Source: JAGLOK01 sp023139005
Lineage (GTDB): Bacteria > Bacillota > Clostridia > Christensenellales > UMGS416
Reading direction: 5' to 3'
DNA: 21,109 nt
Assembly (NCBI GenBank): GCA_030637745.1
Contig: DAOWFX010000016.1
Span: 1 to 21,109 of the forward strand
Shown: positions 6,791 to 13,527 of the stretch, one piece after another
How positions within the stretch are numbered: the stretch's first letter is position 1
How the letters are laid out: each line of letters opens with the position of its first letter
The notes under the pieces: model-generated
Told to the model about the DNA's origin: nothing
Seen by the model: only the letters and a program-made list of their open reading frames with translations
Databases searched by the model: none
Position numbers and translations under genes: made by a program

Positions 6791-7522
6791 ATGAAGTACA
6801 AACTTATATCGTGTGATGTGTTCATGCGTATGGCATCGCTTGTGGCTGCATTGTCGCCATACACCATCGATTTGGAGTTCACACCATTGGACTCCCATGA
6901 CGATTCGCAAAAGCTTAACGAAATCATACAAAAAAAGATCGACGCAGTCAAAGAAGAGCAATATGATGCTATCCTTCTAGGATACGGTCTCTGTGGCAAC
7001 AGCACCAATAATATTACAGCACGCAATATACCACTTATTATACCGCGTGCGCATGATTGCTGTACGTTGTTTCTGGGTTCAAAGGAGAAATTCGTCGAAT
7101 GCTTTGGAGATAACCTCAGTGCACAATGGAGCTGTGCAGAGTACATGGAGCGTGGTAGCGACTATCTACACGACTCAGACACAGGGAAAATGATGGGGCT
7201 AGATAAGGCGTTGGAGGAGCTTGTTGTACAATACGGGGTCGAAACTGCACAATACGTATGGGAAACATTGCATCCAGTAGACCACAGCGATACACTCATC
7301 TATATCGAAGTTCCCGAATTTGAGCATCTTGGATTCAAGGAGAAACTGCAAAAGCGTGCTCAAGAGGAAAACAAATCAGTAAAAACCTTAGAAGGTAGTA
7401 TGCGTCTAATCACTGGGCTCCTTGCAGGGGAATGGGACGAGAAGAAGTACCTAATCGTTCCCCCAGGAAAAAGCACCAAAGCAGTCTATGACCATGATGA
7501 GATTATTAGTATAGATGATTAG
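6791..7522 (+). CDS. DUF1638 family protein
   Basis: The sequence matches what I know of DUF1638: an N-terminal KLISCDVFMR segment, LLGYGLCGNST with Cys68, and PRAHDCCTLFLGS with His88, Cys90 and Cys91, then a C-terminal half ending in LIVPPGKSTKAVYDHDE. The conserved Cys and His suggest metal or cofactor binding, but no biochemical role is established to my knowledge; the family is often seen near corrinoid methyltransferase genes in methanogens and clostridia. No corrinoid protein is encoded here. It lies 8 bases after the ABC permease and 14 bases before the MutS-like gene, so it is almost certainly in the same operon. GAGGG is only 3 bases before the ATG, suggesting modest translation or coupling to the upstream gene. 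Confidence 0.8.
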   Translation: MKYKLISCDVFMRMASLVAALSPYTIDLEFTPLDSHDDSQKLNEIIQKKIDAVKEEQYDAILLGYGLCGNSTNNITARNIPLIIPRAHDCCTLFLGSKEKFVECFGDNLSAQWSCAEYMERGSDYLHDSDTGKMMGLDKALEELVVQYGVETAQYVWETLHPVDHSDTLIYIEVPEFEHLGFKEKLQKRAQEENKSVKTLEGSMRLITGLLAGEWDEKKYLIVPPGKSTKAVYDHDEIISIDD

Positions 7523-7536
7523 AAGGAGAATGTTTT

Positions 7537-9198
7537 ATGGATTTCAGACCATTCATTATATTTATTGCATTATTCATCATCTCAATGACAATAGGTATAC
7601 TGATTGAGAGAATCAAGAGAAAAACCAAAGCAAATCTAATTAAATCATTTGGCACACCACCAAAAAATACTGACTATGAGATCGCCAGTATCGAAAACTA
7701 TCATTTTTACACAGAAAAAAACACGGATACCAGCAATCAAATCGATGCAATCACATGGAATGACTTGGATATGGATAGTATCTTTAAGCGCATCAATGCA
7801 TGCCACTCTTCTGTGGGTGAAGAATACTTATATCACACACTTCATGAGCAACAGTTTGATGCCGAAAAGCTTTTGGAAAGAGAAAAGCTAATCGAATATT
7901 TGGATACACATCCAAAGCAAAGGGTGCAGATACAAATATACTTAACAAAGCTTGGAAAATCACAATTTAATGGACTTTCAGCATACATTCACAATCCAAA
8001 ATCTAAACTGCTAAAGTATCCCAATCTATATAGACTGCTGGCGGTTATCCCCATCATCGCAATTGGCATCATTTTCTTTAATTCTTTTGCGGGAATTATG
8101 TTGACAGTTTTATCTATGCTCGCAAATAGCATTATTTACTTCCGCTTAAAGTTGAAAATGGAACAGGAACTTAATACGATAAGCTACTTTTCATCGATGT
8201 TATGGAGCAGCAGGAAAATAATGAAAATCAAAACAGAGAATACCGGACAGTTTTTTGTTGAAATGAAGAAACATCTCAAAAGTTTCATGACGATTCGAAG
8301 GGTGATGTCTCAAGCGGGGAAAAACGGGATGTCAGAATTTCTTTATTTATTAGAATATATTAAAATGATTTTTCTGTATGATATCAATAAATACAATTCA
8401 GTGATGGGAAAAATCACAAAGGAATCTACAGCCTTTCGTGCACTGTATGAAGCATTTGGAGAGATTGACTTGGCAATGTGTGTACTATCGTTTCGAAAAA
8501 GTATTTCACATTTCTGCATTCCACAGTTTCATGACACAAAAGAGATTGCATTTGAAGGACTGTACCATTTGCTGGTTAAAGATCCAAAGCTAAACAGTGA
8601 TATCATAAATAGCAACAGCATCATCACAGGACCCAACGCATCGGGTAAATCCACATTTGCCAAGGCACTCGCGATTAATGGAATCTTGGCACAGACCATC
8701 CATACCTGTACAGCAAACACATTTGCATTGCGATTTTCACTAGTGATGACATCCATGGCGCAACGAGATGATATACTGCTAGGAGATAGTTATTTTATAT
8801 CTGAAATCAAATCACTCAAAAGAATCATCGATAAAATAGAAACCATATTCTGTACATGCTATATAGATGAAATACTGCGCGGTACCAATACTATTGAACG
8901 CATAGCGGCTTCCTCTTCTGTATTAAAGTATTTGTCTCTAAAGGACTGTTTGTGCATTGTTGCATCCCATGACATCGAGTTAACTACAATCATGAAAAAG
9001 CTATATGATAATTATCACTTCAGTGAGCGTGTAGAAGATGACGGAATAACCTTTGACTATCAACTCCATAACGGTTCAGCTACAACCAGAAATGCAATCA
9101 AACTGCTTGAGTTTATGGGATTTGACAAACAGAGCGTAGACCATGCTCAGCAAGCTGCAGCAAACTTTGATAAAACAAAAAAGTGGGCAAATATCTAG
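7537..9198 (+). CDS. Membrane-anchored MutS-like ATPase
   Basis: The C-terminal third is a MutS domain V ATPase: Walker A GPNASGKST (365-373), a MAQRDDILLGDSYFISEIKS segment, Walker B IDEILRGTNTIER (443 onward) and ASHD (His478). The middle resembles the lever/clamp region of MutS-like proteins (SSVGEEYLYHTL near residue 90). There is no N-terminal mismatch-recognition domain and no Smr nuclease domain as in MutS2. Instead residues about 5-24 form a membrane span and about 167-202 a second strongly hydrophobic hairpin, so the ATPase is tethered to the cytoplasmic face of the membrane. AAGGAG lies 8 bases before the ATG. The family occurs in many Firmicutes, but its function is unknown to me; classical mismatch repair is unlikely. 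It is the last gene of the operon and faces the ABC-F gene 31 bases away. Confidence 0.85.
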   Translation: MDFRPFIIFIALFIISMTIGILIERIKRKTKANLIKSFGTPPKNTDYEIASIENYHFYTEKNTDTSNQIDAITWNDLDMDSIFKRINACHSSVGEEYLYHTLHEQQFDAEKLLEREKLIEYLDTHPKQRVQIQIYLTKLGKSQFNGLSAYIHNPKSKLLKYPNLYRLLAVIPIIAIGIIFFNSFAGIMLTVLSMLANSIIYFRLKLKMEQELNTISYFSSMLWSSRKIMKIKTENTGQFFVEMKKHLKSFMTIRRVMSQAGKNGMSEFLYLLEYIKMIFLYDINKYNSVMGKITKESTAFRALYEAFGEIDLAMCVLSFRKSISHFCIPQFHDTKEIAFEGLYHLLVKDPKLNSDIINSNSIITGPNASGKSTFAKALAINGILAQTIHTCTANTFALRFSLVMTSMAQRDDILLGDSYFISEIKSLKRIIDKIETIFCTCYIDEILRGTNTIERIAASSSVLKYLSLKDCLCIVASHDIELTTIMKKLYDNYHFSERVEDDGITFDYQLHNGSATTRNAIKLLEFMGFDKQSVDHAQQAAANFDKTKKWANI

Positions 9199-9229
9199 TC
9201 TATTGATATCATCCCAAATCTCTTAAATA

Positions 9230-10690
9230 TCATAACTCAATCACTTCTGTCGCAACAGTATTGACAAAGTTCACATCATGCTCAACAAATAACATCGTCG
9301 GTTGATATCGTAGTATCAAGTCTTCGATTTGTGTTCGCGACAAGATGTCGATATAGTTCAATGGCTCATCCCATATATACAAGTGAGCAGGAGTTGCGAG
9401 GCTACGCGCCAGCAGCACTTTCTTCTTTTGCCCTTCACTATAATCTTCCATATTCTTTTCGAATTGCACCCTCTCCAAATCAAGTTTTCTTAATATGGTC
9501 TTAAAAAGGCTTTCTTCGATGTCGTTTTCTGTACAATACTCTTTTAGCCCACCACTTAAGTGCGATGTATCTTGTGACACATAGGAAACACGAAAACCTT
9601 TGCGTATATGCATATCACCTGTATAGCACATATCCTCACCCAAGATGAGCTTTAGAATACTGGTTTTCCCACATCCGTTTCTGCCGATGAGAGCAATTCT
9701 GTCAAAGGGCCTTATGGTGAGATCTAGTTGCTTGAAAATAGATTTGTCGTGATACATAATAGACACATCGCGTAATCGTACCATATAGTCTCTGTTGTAA
9801 AAAAGCGGCATGATCTTCAGAGGATCTGCAGTTTCGATATTCTTCAAGAGTTTTGATTTTTCTTCTATGATTCGATTTCTTCGTGCGAGAGTTGCCATGG
9901 ATCGCTTCATCATACGCGCTGCTAAGTGTCCAATTTTGCCTTTGTCATATGCACCGGATTTACTCGCTTCTACTTTATCGGACCATTGTGCGGTTTGCTT
10001 TGCTGCGATTCCCATGCTCTTGATTTCTCCCTTGAGCTTTTTATTCTTAGCCATTTCATAGTTATCCTGTCGCAATTTGTTTTCATACCACGTTGAATAG
10101 TCACCGGAAGTCACGGAGATACTACTATTGTTAATCGATAGCACATGGTCAATACATCCATCCAAGAAATCTTTATCATGCGATACCAGGATAAAACCCT
10201 TTTTACTGTTTAGATATTCACTGACCATCATCCGACCTTCCATATCCAAATGATTTGTGGGCTCATCAATAAGTAAAAATTTATTTGGCTTCAAAAAAAG
10301 TACAGCCAGCATAATTTTGGTTTGTTCTCCCATGCTCAGTGTATGAAATGGTCGATGCAATACATCTTCTGCCAGTGATAGCAAACTGATTTCCTTACAT
10401 ATCTGCCAGTACACTAAGTCATGATGTATTGAGTAGATGATATCTATTGTTAACTGCTTTTTATCTTGTATGTCAAACGGAAAGTAGTCAAACGCAATAG
10501 GTGATGAGATGCTCCCCTGATGCTCGTATTTTCCTAGCAATAAGTTTAAAAAAGTTGTTTTTCCACGCCCGTTTCGCCCGATGAATCCAAGCTTCCAATC
10601 CGAATCAATGTCAAAGGAAACATCATGAAATACATCATCGTAACTTCCCGGGTAGCAAAATGTTAATTGTGATACTGAAATAAGTGCCAA
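9230..10690 (-). CDS. ABC-F type ribosomal protection protein, Lsa-like
   Basis: Two ABC domains lie in one chain without membrane spans, the ABC-F layout. Domain 1: Walker A GRNGRGKTT (38-46), signature LSMGEQ (118-123), Walker B LLIDEPTNHLD with Glu143. Domain 2: Walker A GRNGCGKTS (336-344), signature YSEGQ (417-421), Walker B IWDEP with Glu442. The linker between them (about 170-300) is basic and helical, as in the interdomain segment that reaches into the ribosome. At 486 residues it is close to Lsa-type proteins (about 500), which displace lincosamide, streptogramin A and pleuromutilin antibiotics from the 50S subunit. The start is a TTG at 10690 with AGGAGG 8 bases upstream. It has its own promoter and a tiny leader ORF. 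The resistance spectrum is inferred; an intrinsic translation-factor role is also possible. Confidence 0.88.
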   Translation of the reverse strand: MALISVSQLTFCYPGSYDDVFHDVSFDIDSDWKLGFIGRNGRGKTTFLNLLLGKYEHQGSISSPIAFDYFPFDIQDKKQLTIDIIYSIHHDLVYWQICKEISLLSLAEDVLHRPFHTLSMGEQTKIMLAVLFLKPNKFLLIDEPTNHLDMEGRMMVSEYLNSKKGFILVSHDKDFLDGCIDHVLSINNSSISVTSGDYSTWYENKLRQDNYEMAKNKKLKGEIKSMGIAAKQTAQWSDKVEASKSGAYDKGKIGHLAARMMKRSMATLARRNRIIEEKSKLLKNIETADPLKIMPLFYNRDYMVRLRDVSIMYHDKSIFKQLDLTIRPFDRIALIGRNGCGKTSILKLILGEDMCYTGDMHIRKGFRVSYVSQDTSHLSGGLKEYCTENDIEESLFKTILRKLDLERVQFEKNMEDYSEGQKKKVLLARSLATPAHLYIWDEPLNYIDILSRTQIEDLILRYQPTMLFVEHDVNFVNTVATEVIEL

Positions 10691-10704
10691 AATACAGTCC
10701 TCCT

Positions 10705-10721
10705 AATTTATAAAATAAATT
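10705..10721 (-). promoter_or_regulatory. AT-rich hairpin just upstream of the ABC-F ribosome binding site
   Basis: A perfect inverted repeat, AATTTAT and ATAAATT with a 3-base loop, sits between the end of the small leader ORF (10723) and the AGGAGG at 10704-10699. The stem is all A-T and weak alone, but its position directly beside the ribosome binding site could affect ribosome loading. There is no T-tract, so it is not a terminator. Confidence 0.3.
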
Positions 10722-10722
10722 G

Positions 10723-10743
10723 TTAGTCTGTAATATTTCTCAT
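10723..10743 (-). CDS. Putative six-residue leader peptide of the ABC-F gene
   Basis: Reading the minus strand after the promoter, TAAGGAAG is followed 5-6 bases later by ATG AGA AAT ATT ACA GAC TAA, encoding MRNITD. It lies in the short transcript leader between the promoter (10799-10771) and the ABC-F start (10690). Very short leader ORFs with good ribosome binding sites are known upstream of antibiotic-inducible ABC-F, erm and similar genes, where drug-stalled ribosomes change leader structure. The peptide itself is too short to judge and could be chance. Confidence 0.35.
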   Translation of the reverse strand: MRNITD

Positions 10744-10770
10744 TTCGCACTTCCTTAATTTGATAAACTG

Positions 10771-10799
10771 ATAATATCGAACTTCCCGCAAGTTGTCAA
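10771..10799 (-). promoter_or_regulatory. Promoter for the ABC-F gene
   Basis: On the minus strand, perfect TTGACA (10799-10794) is followed after 17 bases by TATTAT (10776-10771). It lies downstream of the methyltransferase stop codon (10844), so the ABC-F gene can be expressed independently of the methyltransferase. The leader from here to the TTG start is about 75 bases. Confidence 0.7.
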
Positions 10800-10843
10800 T
10801 ACAATAGACATCAATAATCTTATTGCTTTCAACAAACTTGGCA

Positions 10844-11782
10844 TCATCCAATCGATTTCTTTTTCCCAACGGCACCATACACCAAGTAGGATTTGTAATC
10901 ATTAAATGGCCACAGAATGTATTCGGTGGTGATAACATCTGCTTTCTCTAGCCAATCTTCTCGCCCATTTTTCGCAAAGGCAAGCCCATGCTTTGTGATG
11001 TGCTTTTCAATCAAGCATACATCCAAGGGCTGAGAATCCAGCAAGTTACCGATGGTGTTGTGGAGTTCTTCGGACCTAATTATCTCTATGATATCCGTCA
11101 GCATGATAACAACGCCATCATCTGATACCATAGACATCATCAGCGCATTATAGTGACGTACAACTTGCGACATGCTCTTTATAAAAGCGTGATCCATCTT
11201 CTGCAAATCCTTTGCTGTATACAACTGATACTGATTCAATATCTGCAGAAATATCTCGCTCTGCGTGTACATCAGTTGCGTATACACAGGACACGACAAC
11301 ACCACATCAAAGTGTGCATTATCACATGCAATATCGTCGCAAACATGGATGTTCTGAATACTGCTTTCTATATAGGATACAAACGCATTCGCAGATGATT
11401 TTTGCTGTATCATCGATTCTAGCTGATTGAAAAACCCTGCTTCTGCAAGCCCGGTATAATCCATCTCCAGCAACTCGATCTTCTTTCTGTCACCGTCTGA
11501 TACCCCTTGCATCCGCATTCCGTCTTCGATGCTTTTGATATCCACATCACTTAGTACAATGCGTGCAAATCGACTGCATAAATAATGCAAATCAATATCA
11601 TTGCATTTGCCTGCACCCAGTACGAGTATATTTTTTGTATCCTTATTGGTAGCATCATCTAATAATGCTGTTATCTCTGCCCGATATTCAGCCCAAAGTG
11701 CAAACTTCTGCTGCATGTCGCCAGAGTTATTCACATCATTATTGAAGAAAGACAGATTGAAGTTTTTTAGTCGAAAGTCCAT
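10844..11782 (-). CDS. Class I SAM-dependent methyltransferase-like protein
   Basis: The 312-residue protein has a Rossmann methyltransferase motif I, ILVLGAGKCNDIDL (52-65), followed by an acidic strand IVLSDVDIKSI (Asp79, Asp81) that would hold the SAM ribose, and a VVLSCPVYTQLM segment in the motif IV region. The N-terminus is MDFRLKNFNLSFFNNDVN; a diverged copy of these first 18 codons plus the upstream promoter occurs again at 13354-13473. GGAG lies 8 bases before the ATG at 11782. The methyl acceptor is unknown. The ABC-F gene lies downstream on the same strand but has its own promoter in between. No motif ties it to a known rRNA methyltransferase resistance family. Confidence 0.7.
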   Translation of the reverse strand: MDFRLKNFNLSFFNNDVNNSGDMQQKFALWAEYRAEITALLDDATNKDTKNILVLGAGKCNDIDLHYLCSRFARIVLSDVDIKSIEDGMRMQGVSDGDRKKIELLEMDYTGLAEAGFFNQLESMIQQKSSANAFVSYIESSIQNIHVCDDIACDNAHFDVVLSCPVYTQLMYTQSEIFLQILNQYQLYTAKDLQKMDHAFIKSMSQVVRHYNALMMSMVSDDGVVIMLTDIIEIIRSEELHNTIGNLLDSQPLDVCLIEKHITKHGLAFAKNGREDWLEKADVITTEYILWPFNDYKSYLVYGAVGKKKSIG

Positions 11783-11844
11783 AGCAGTCGCTCCATTCGT
11801 AATATACTGATTGTATCAAAGAATATTGGGCTATGCAAAATTAA
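11731..11844. repeat. Diverged direct repeat, copy 1 (methyltransferase 5' end and promoter)
   Basis: These 114 bases align with 13359-13473 with a single 1-base gap. The matching stretch covers the first 18 codons of the methyltransferase, its start codon, ribosome binding site and promoter. Blocks such as TTGTATCAAAGAATATT and CTATGCAAAA are identical; most coding-region differences are scattered single bases. Homology stops near 11844, after which AT-rich sequence leads to the TetR promoter. Confidence 0.85.
11810..11838 (-). promoter_or_regulatory. Promoter for the methyltransferase gene
   Basis: On the minus strand TTGCAT (11838-11833) and TACAAT (11815-11810) are 17 bases apart. The -35 is weak, but both elements and the spacer length are kept in the diverged second copy at 13467-13439, which supports real use. 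Transcription would start near 11803, about 20 bases ahead of the ATG. Confidence 0.55.
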
Positions 11845-11931
11845 GACTCATAATTACTTAATATTATCGAACATCAACTTACGACGGTCTTTCATCAATA
11901 ATATATTATTATAAATAGTCTTAGATATATA

Positions 11932-11960
11932 TTTACATAACCATAATAATATGCTATAGT
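11932..11960 (+). promoter_or_regulatory. Promoter for the TetR/flavoprotein pair
   Basis: TTTACA (11932-11937) and TATAGT (11955-11960) are 17 bases apart, each one mismatch from consensus. A palindrome at 11962-11973 follows directly and would overlap the transcription start. Confidence 0.65.
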
Positions 11961-11961
11961 A

Positions 11962-11973
11962 TGACCACGGTCA
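11962..11973 (+). promoter_or_regulatory. Candidate TetR operator
   Basis: TGACC-AC-GGTCA is a perfect 5-bp-arm palindrome, and with one mismatch the arms extend to 7 bp (TATGACC / GGTCACA). It lies immediately downstream of the -10 of the TetR gene's own promoter, the classical place for autorepression. Binding by the adjacent TetR is inferred. Confidence 0.5.
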
Positions 11974-12002
11974 CATAATGAACGCAGTCAGGATGAGAAG
12001 CA

Positions 12003-12611
12003 ATGTCTTTATACCAAAAGCAAAGAGAGAATACTAGAAATAGCATTTTAGATACTTCAGTTATGCTTTTTATGCAAAAAGGCTATGAAAATACAACAAT
12101 TGATGAAATAACAAAAACTGTTGGAATAGCAAAAGGAACATTATATAACTTTTATTCATCAAAAAGTGAAATATTATTAGTGTGGGCAGCAGAGAAATTT
12201 AAAACGATTAATATGAGCGAAGCGTTTAATGCGACGAAAACTTTGGAAGATAATCTTCATAAATTTGTAGAAATAATCGTTGAAGGAATTGAAAATGAAG
12301 AACAATTATTCAAATGCTTTTTAAAAGAGCTACTTAAAGATTATGAAGATAAGAATTATTTTGAAAAGTTTGATTTCATAAGTATATTTAAACGTATTAT
12401 AAGCAATTCAAGTGATTCAGATAAAGTGCATGACGATATGATCGATATAAAAATACATGTCTTGAATAACTCTTTATTTATGGCTATATTAAATTGGTTT
12501 GATGCAGGAAAATCAATAATAGAATTAGACAAACATCTTGCGAACATAATTACAGTATGTTTATATGGCATATTAGGAGATGTAAAAGGAAAGGATGTTA
12601 ATCGTTTATGA
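12003..12611 (+). CDS. TetR/AcrR family transcriptional regulator
   Basis: The N-terminus has the TetR helix-turn-helix: TIDEITKTVGIAKGTLYNFY at about 32-51, preceded by the usual helix ILDTSVMLFMQKGYENT. The C-terminal ligand domain (about 60-202) has no recognisable signature. The length of 202 residues is normal. It has its own promoter and a palindrome at the start of transcription, so it probably represses itself and the flavoprotein gene that overlaps its stop codon by 4 bases (ATGA). Both genes are visibly richer in A/T and AAA/AAT/ATA codons than the neighbouring methyltransferase and rhamnosidase genes, suggesting separate origin. Confidence 0.9.
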   Translation: MSLYQKQRENTRNSILDTSVMLFMQKGYENTTIDEITKTVGIAKGTLYNFYSSKSEILLVWAAEKFKTINMSEAFNATKTLEDNLHKFVEIIVEGIENEEQLFKCFLKELLKDYEDKNYFEKFDFISIFKRIISNSSDSDKVHDDMIDIKIHVLNNSLFMAILNWFDAGKSIIELDKHLANIITVCLYGILGDVKGKDVNRL

Positions 12612-13336
12612 AGATAATCGCAGTATTAGGCAGCCCATCAAAAAACGGAAATACTTGTGTACTAGCCAGAGAAGTATTAAAAGGCGCAAAAGACTCAGGA
12701 GCAGAAGTCGAAGAAATACTCCTAGCAGATTATGAAATCGAATATTGTAAGGGATGTATTGGGAAAAACATTAATGATATGTGTATGTCTACAGGAAACT
12801 GCATCATCCATGATGATATCAACTTGTTAAAACAAAAGCTTTATGATAGTGATGGGATAATATTGGCATCTCCAGCTTATGGATTGATGGAAACAGCAAG
12901 AATGAAGAACTTCCTTGTTGACAGAATTGGGATGTATACTGCTTATACGTCTAGGCTTGCTGACAAGTATTTTGTAGGCGTATCAACATGTGGAGGAATT
13001 GGAGCAAACAAAGTTGCTAAAAACCTTGCAAAGCATTTTATTGCAGGCTTTCATAAAAGAGGCTATATGACAGGCTTCATAGGCGTAAAACTCGGCTATG
13101 AAAGAATCGAATCAAAACCCACTATACTCGAAAAAGCGTATAAAATGGGAAAGAAATTAACTAACGATATAAAATACAAAAAGAAATATCCGTTTCAGAA
13201 AATAGTAGATAGAGTTATTATTGCATTAATTGTTAAGAAAAAAATATTAAATAATATTTATGAAAATAAAGATGATATTATGAAAGCAGTATATGAAGAT
13301 CTCGTTAAAAGAGGATTAATAAAGAAATATCAATAA
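12608..13336 (+). CDS. Flavodoxin-fold NAD(P)H-dependent FMN oxidoreductase with a cysteine cluster
   Basis: The N-terminus IIAVLGSPSKNGNT (residues 3-16) is the FMN phosphate-binding loop of NADPH-dependent FMN reductase/iron-sulfur flavoprotein relatives, and SPAYGLMETARMKNFLVDR (from about 93) is the second conserved flavin-site segment. Cys47, Cys50, Cys59 and Cys65 follow a C-x2-C-x8-C-x5-C spacing. In common relatives the block is C-x2-C-x2-C-x5-C, so six extra residues (about 53-58) are inserted here, which may change or abolish iron-sulfur binding. At 242 residues it has a lysine-rich C-terminal extension beyond the core. It overlaps its TetR regulator by 4 bases, a common pairing in which the enzyme handles quinones, nitro compounds or thiol/redox stress. 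The physiological substrate is unknown. Confidence 0.85.
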   Translation: MKIIAVLGSPSKNGNTCVLAREVLKGAKDSGAEVEEILLADYEIEYCKGCIGKNINDMCMSTGNCIIHDDINLLKQKLYDSDGIILASPAYGLMETARMKNFLVDRIGMYTAYTSRLADKYFVGVSTCGGIGANKVAKNLAKHFIAGFHKRGYMTGFIGVKLGYERIESKPTILEKAYKMGKKLTNDIKYKKKYPFQKIVDRVIIALIVKKKILNNIYENKDDIMKAVYEDLVKRGLIKKYQ

Positions 13337-13353
13337 TCACAAACGAATTGTCA

Positions 13354-13410
13354 TCAAGTCACGTCATGATTAAACACAGGCAATGTGAAATTTTTTAGAC
13401 GAAAGTCCAT
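13354..13410 (-). pseudogene. 5' remnant of a second methyltransferase gene copy
   Basis: On the minus strand an ATG at 13410 reads MDFRLKNFTLPVFNHDVT and then stops. It aligns residue for residue with MDFRLKNFNLSFFNNDVN, the start of the methyltransferase at 10844-11782. Homology ends at the same place as the open frame, next to the end of the flavoprotein gene (13336), so the rest of this copy was removed or replaced. GGAG and the promoter upstream are retained. The amino acid changes show it is a diverged paralog, not a recent duplication. Confidence 0.75.
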
Positions 13411-13473
13411 AGTAGCATGCTCCGTTCATAGTATATTGATTGTATCAAAGAATATTTGGCTATGCAAAAGTAA
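13359..13473. repeat. Diverged direct repeat, copy 2
   Basis: This is the partner of 11731-11844, in the same orientation about 1.63 kb away. The two copies bracket the TetR and flavoprotein genes. The copy contains the 18-codon methyltransferase remnant and its promoter. Homology ends near 13473, just before the probable promoter region of the rhamnosidase gene. Confidence 0.85.
13439..13467 (-). promoter_or_regulatory. Orphan methyltransferase-type promoter pointing into the flavoprotein gene
   Basis: TTGCAT (13467-13462) and TACAAT (13444-13439) with 17-base spacing are unchanged from copy 1. Transcription from here would run leftward through the 18-codon remnant and then antisense to the flavoprotein and TetR genes, since no terminator is visible between 13354 and 13336. 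Confidence 0.45.
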
Positions 13474-13527
13474 ATCGTTTATGTTACGATAAAGCAAGTA
13501 TTAAGTAGAACTTTAGGAGATCATACC

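Noticed and set aside
9199..9229. TGATAT/ATATCA pair between the MutS-like and ABC-F genes as a bidirectional terminator
   Set aside because: The stem is only 6 bp, the loop is long and there is no T-tract; it also overlaps the ABC-F stop region.
10744..10938. A 71-codon minus-strand frame overlapping the methyltransferase 3' end
   Set aside because: It has no ribosome binding site at its ATG, overlaps a better-supported gene and contains the ABC-F promoter; only its last seven codons are plausible, as the leader ORF.
13456..13490. Promoter for the rhamnosidase gene (TTGGCT with TATGTT or TACGAT)
   Set aside because: Spacing is good only for a poor -10, and the better -10 has 23-base spacing; a promoter must exist in this gap but cannot be fixed.
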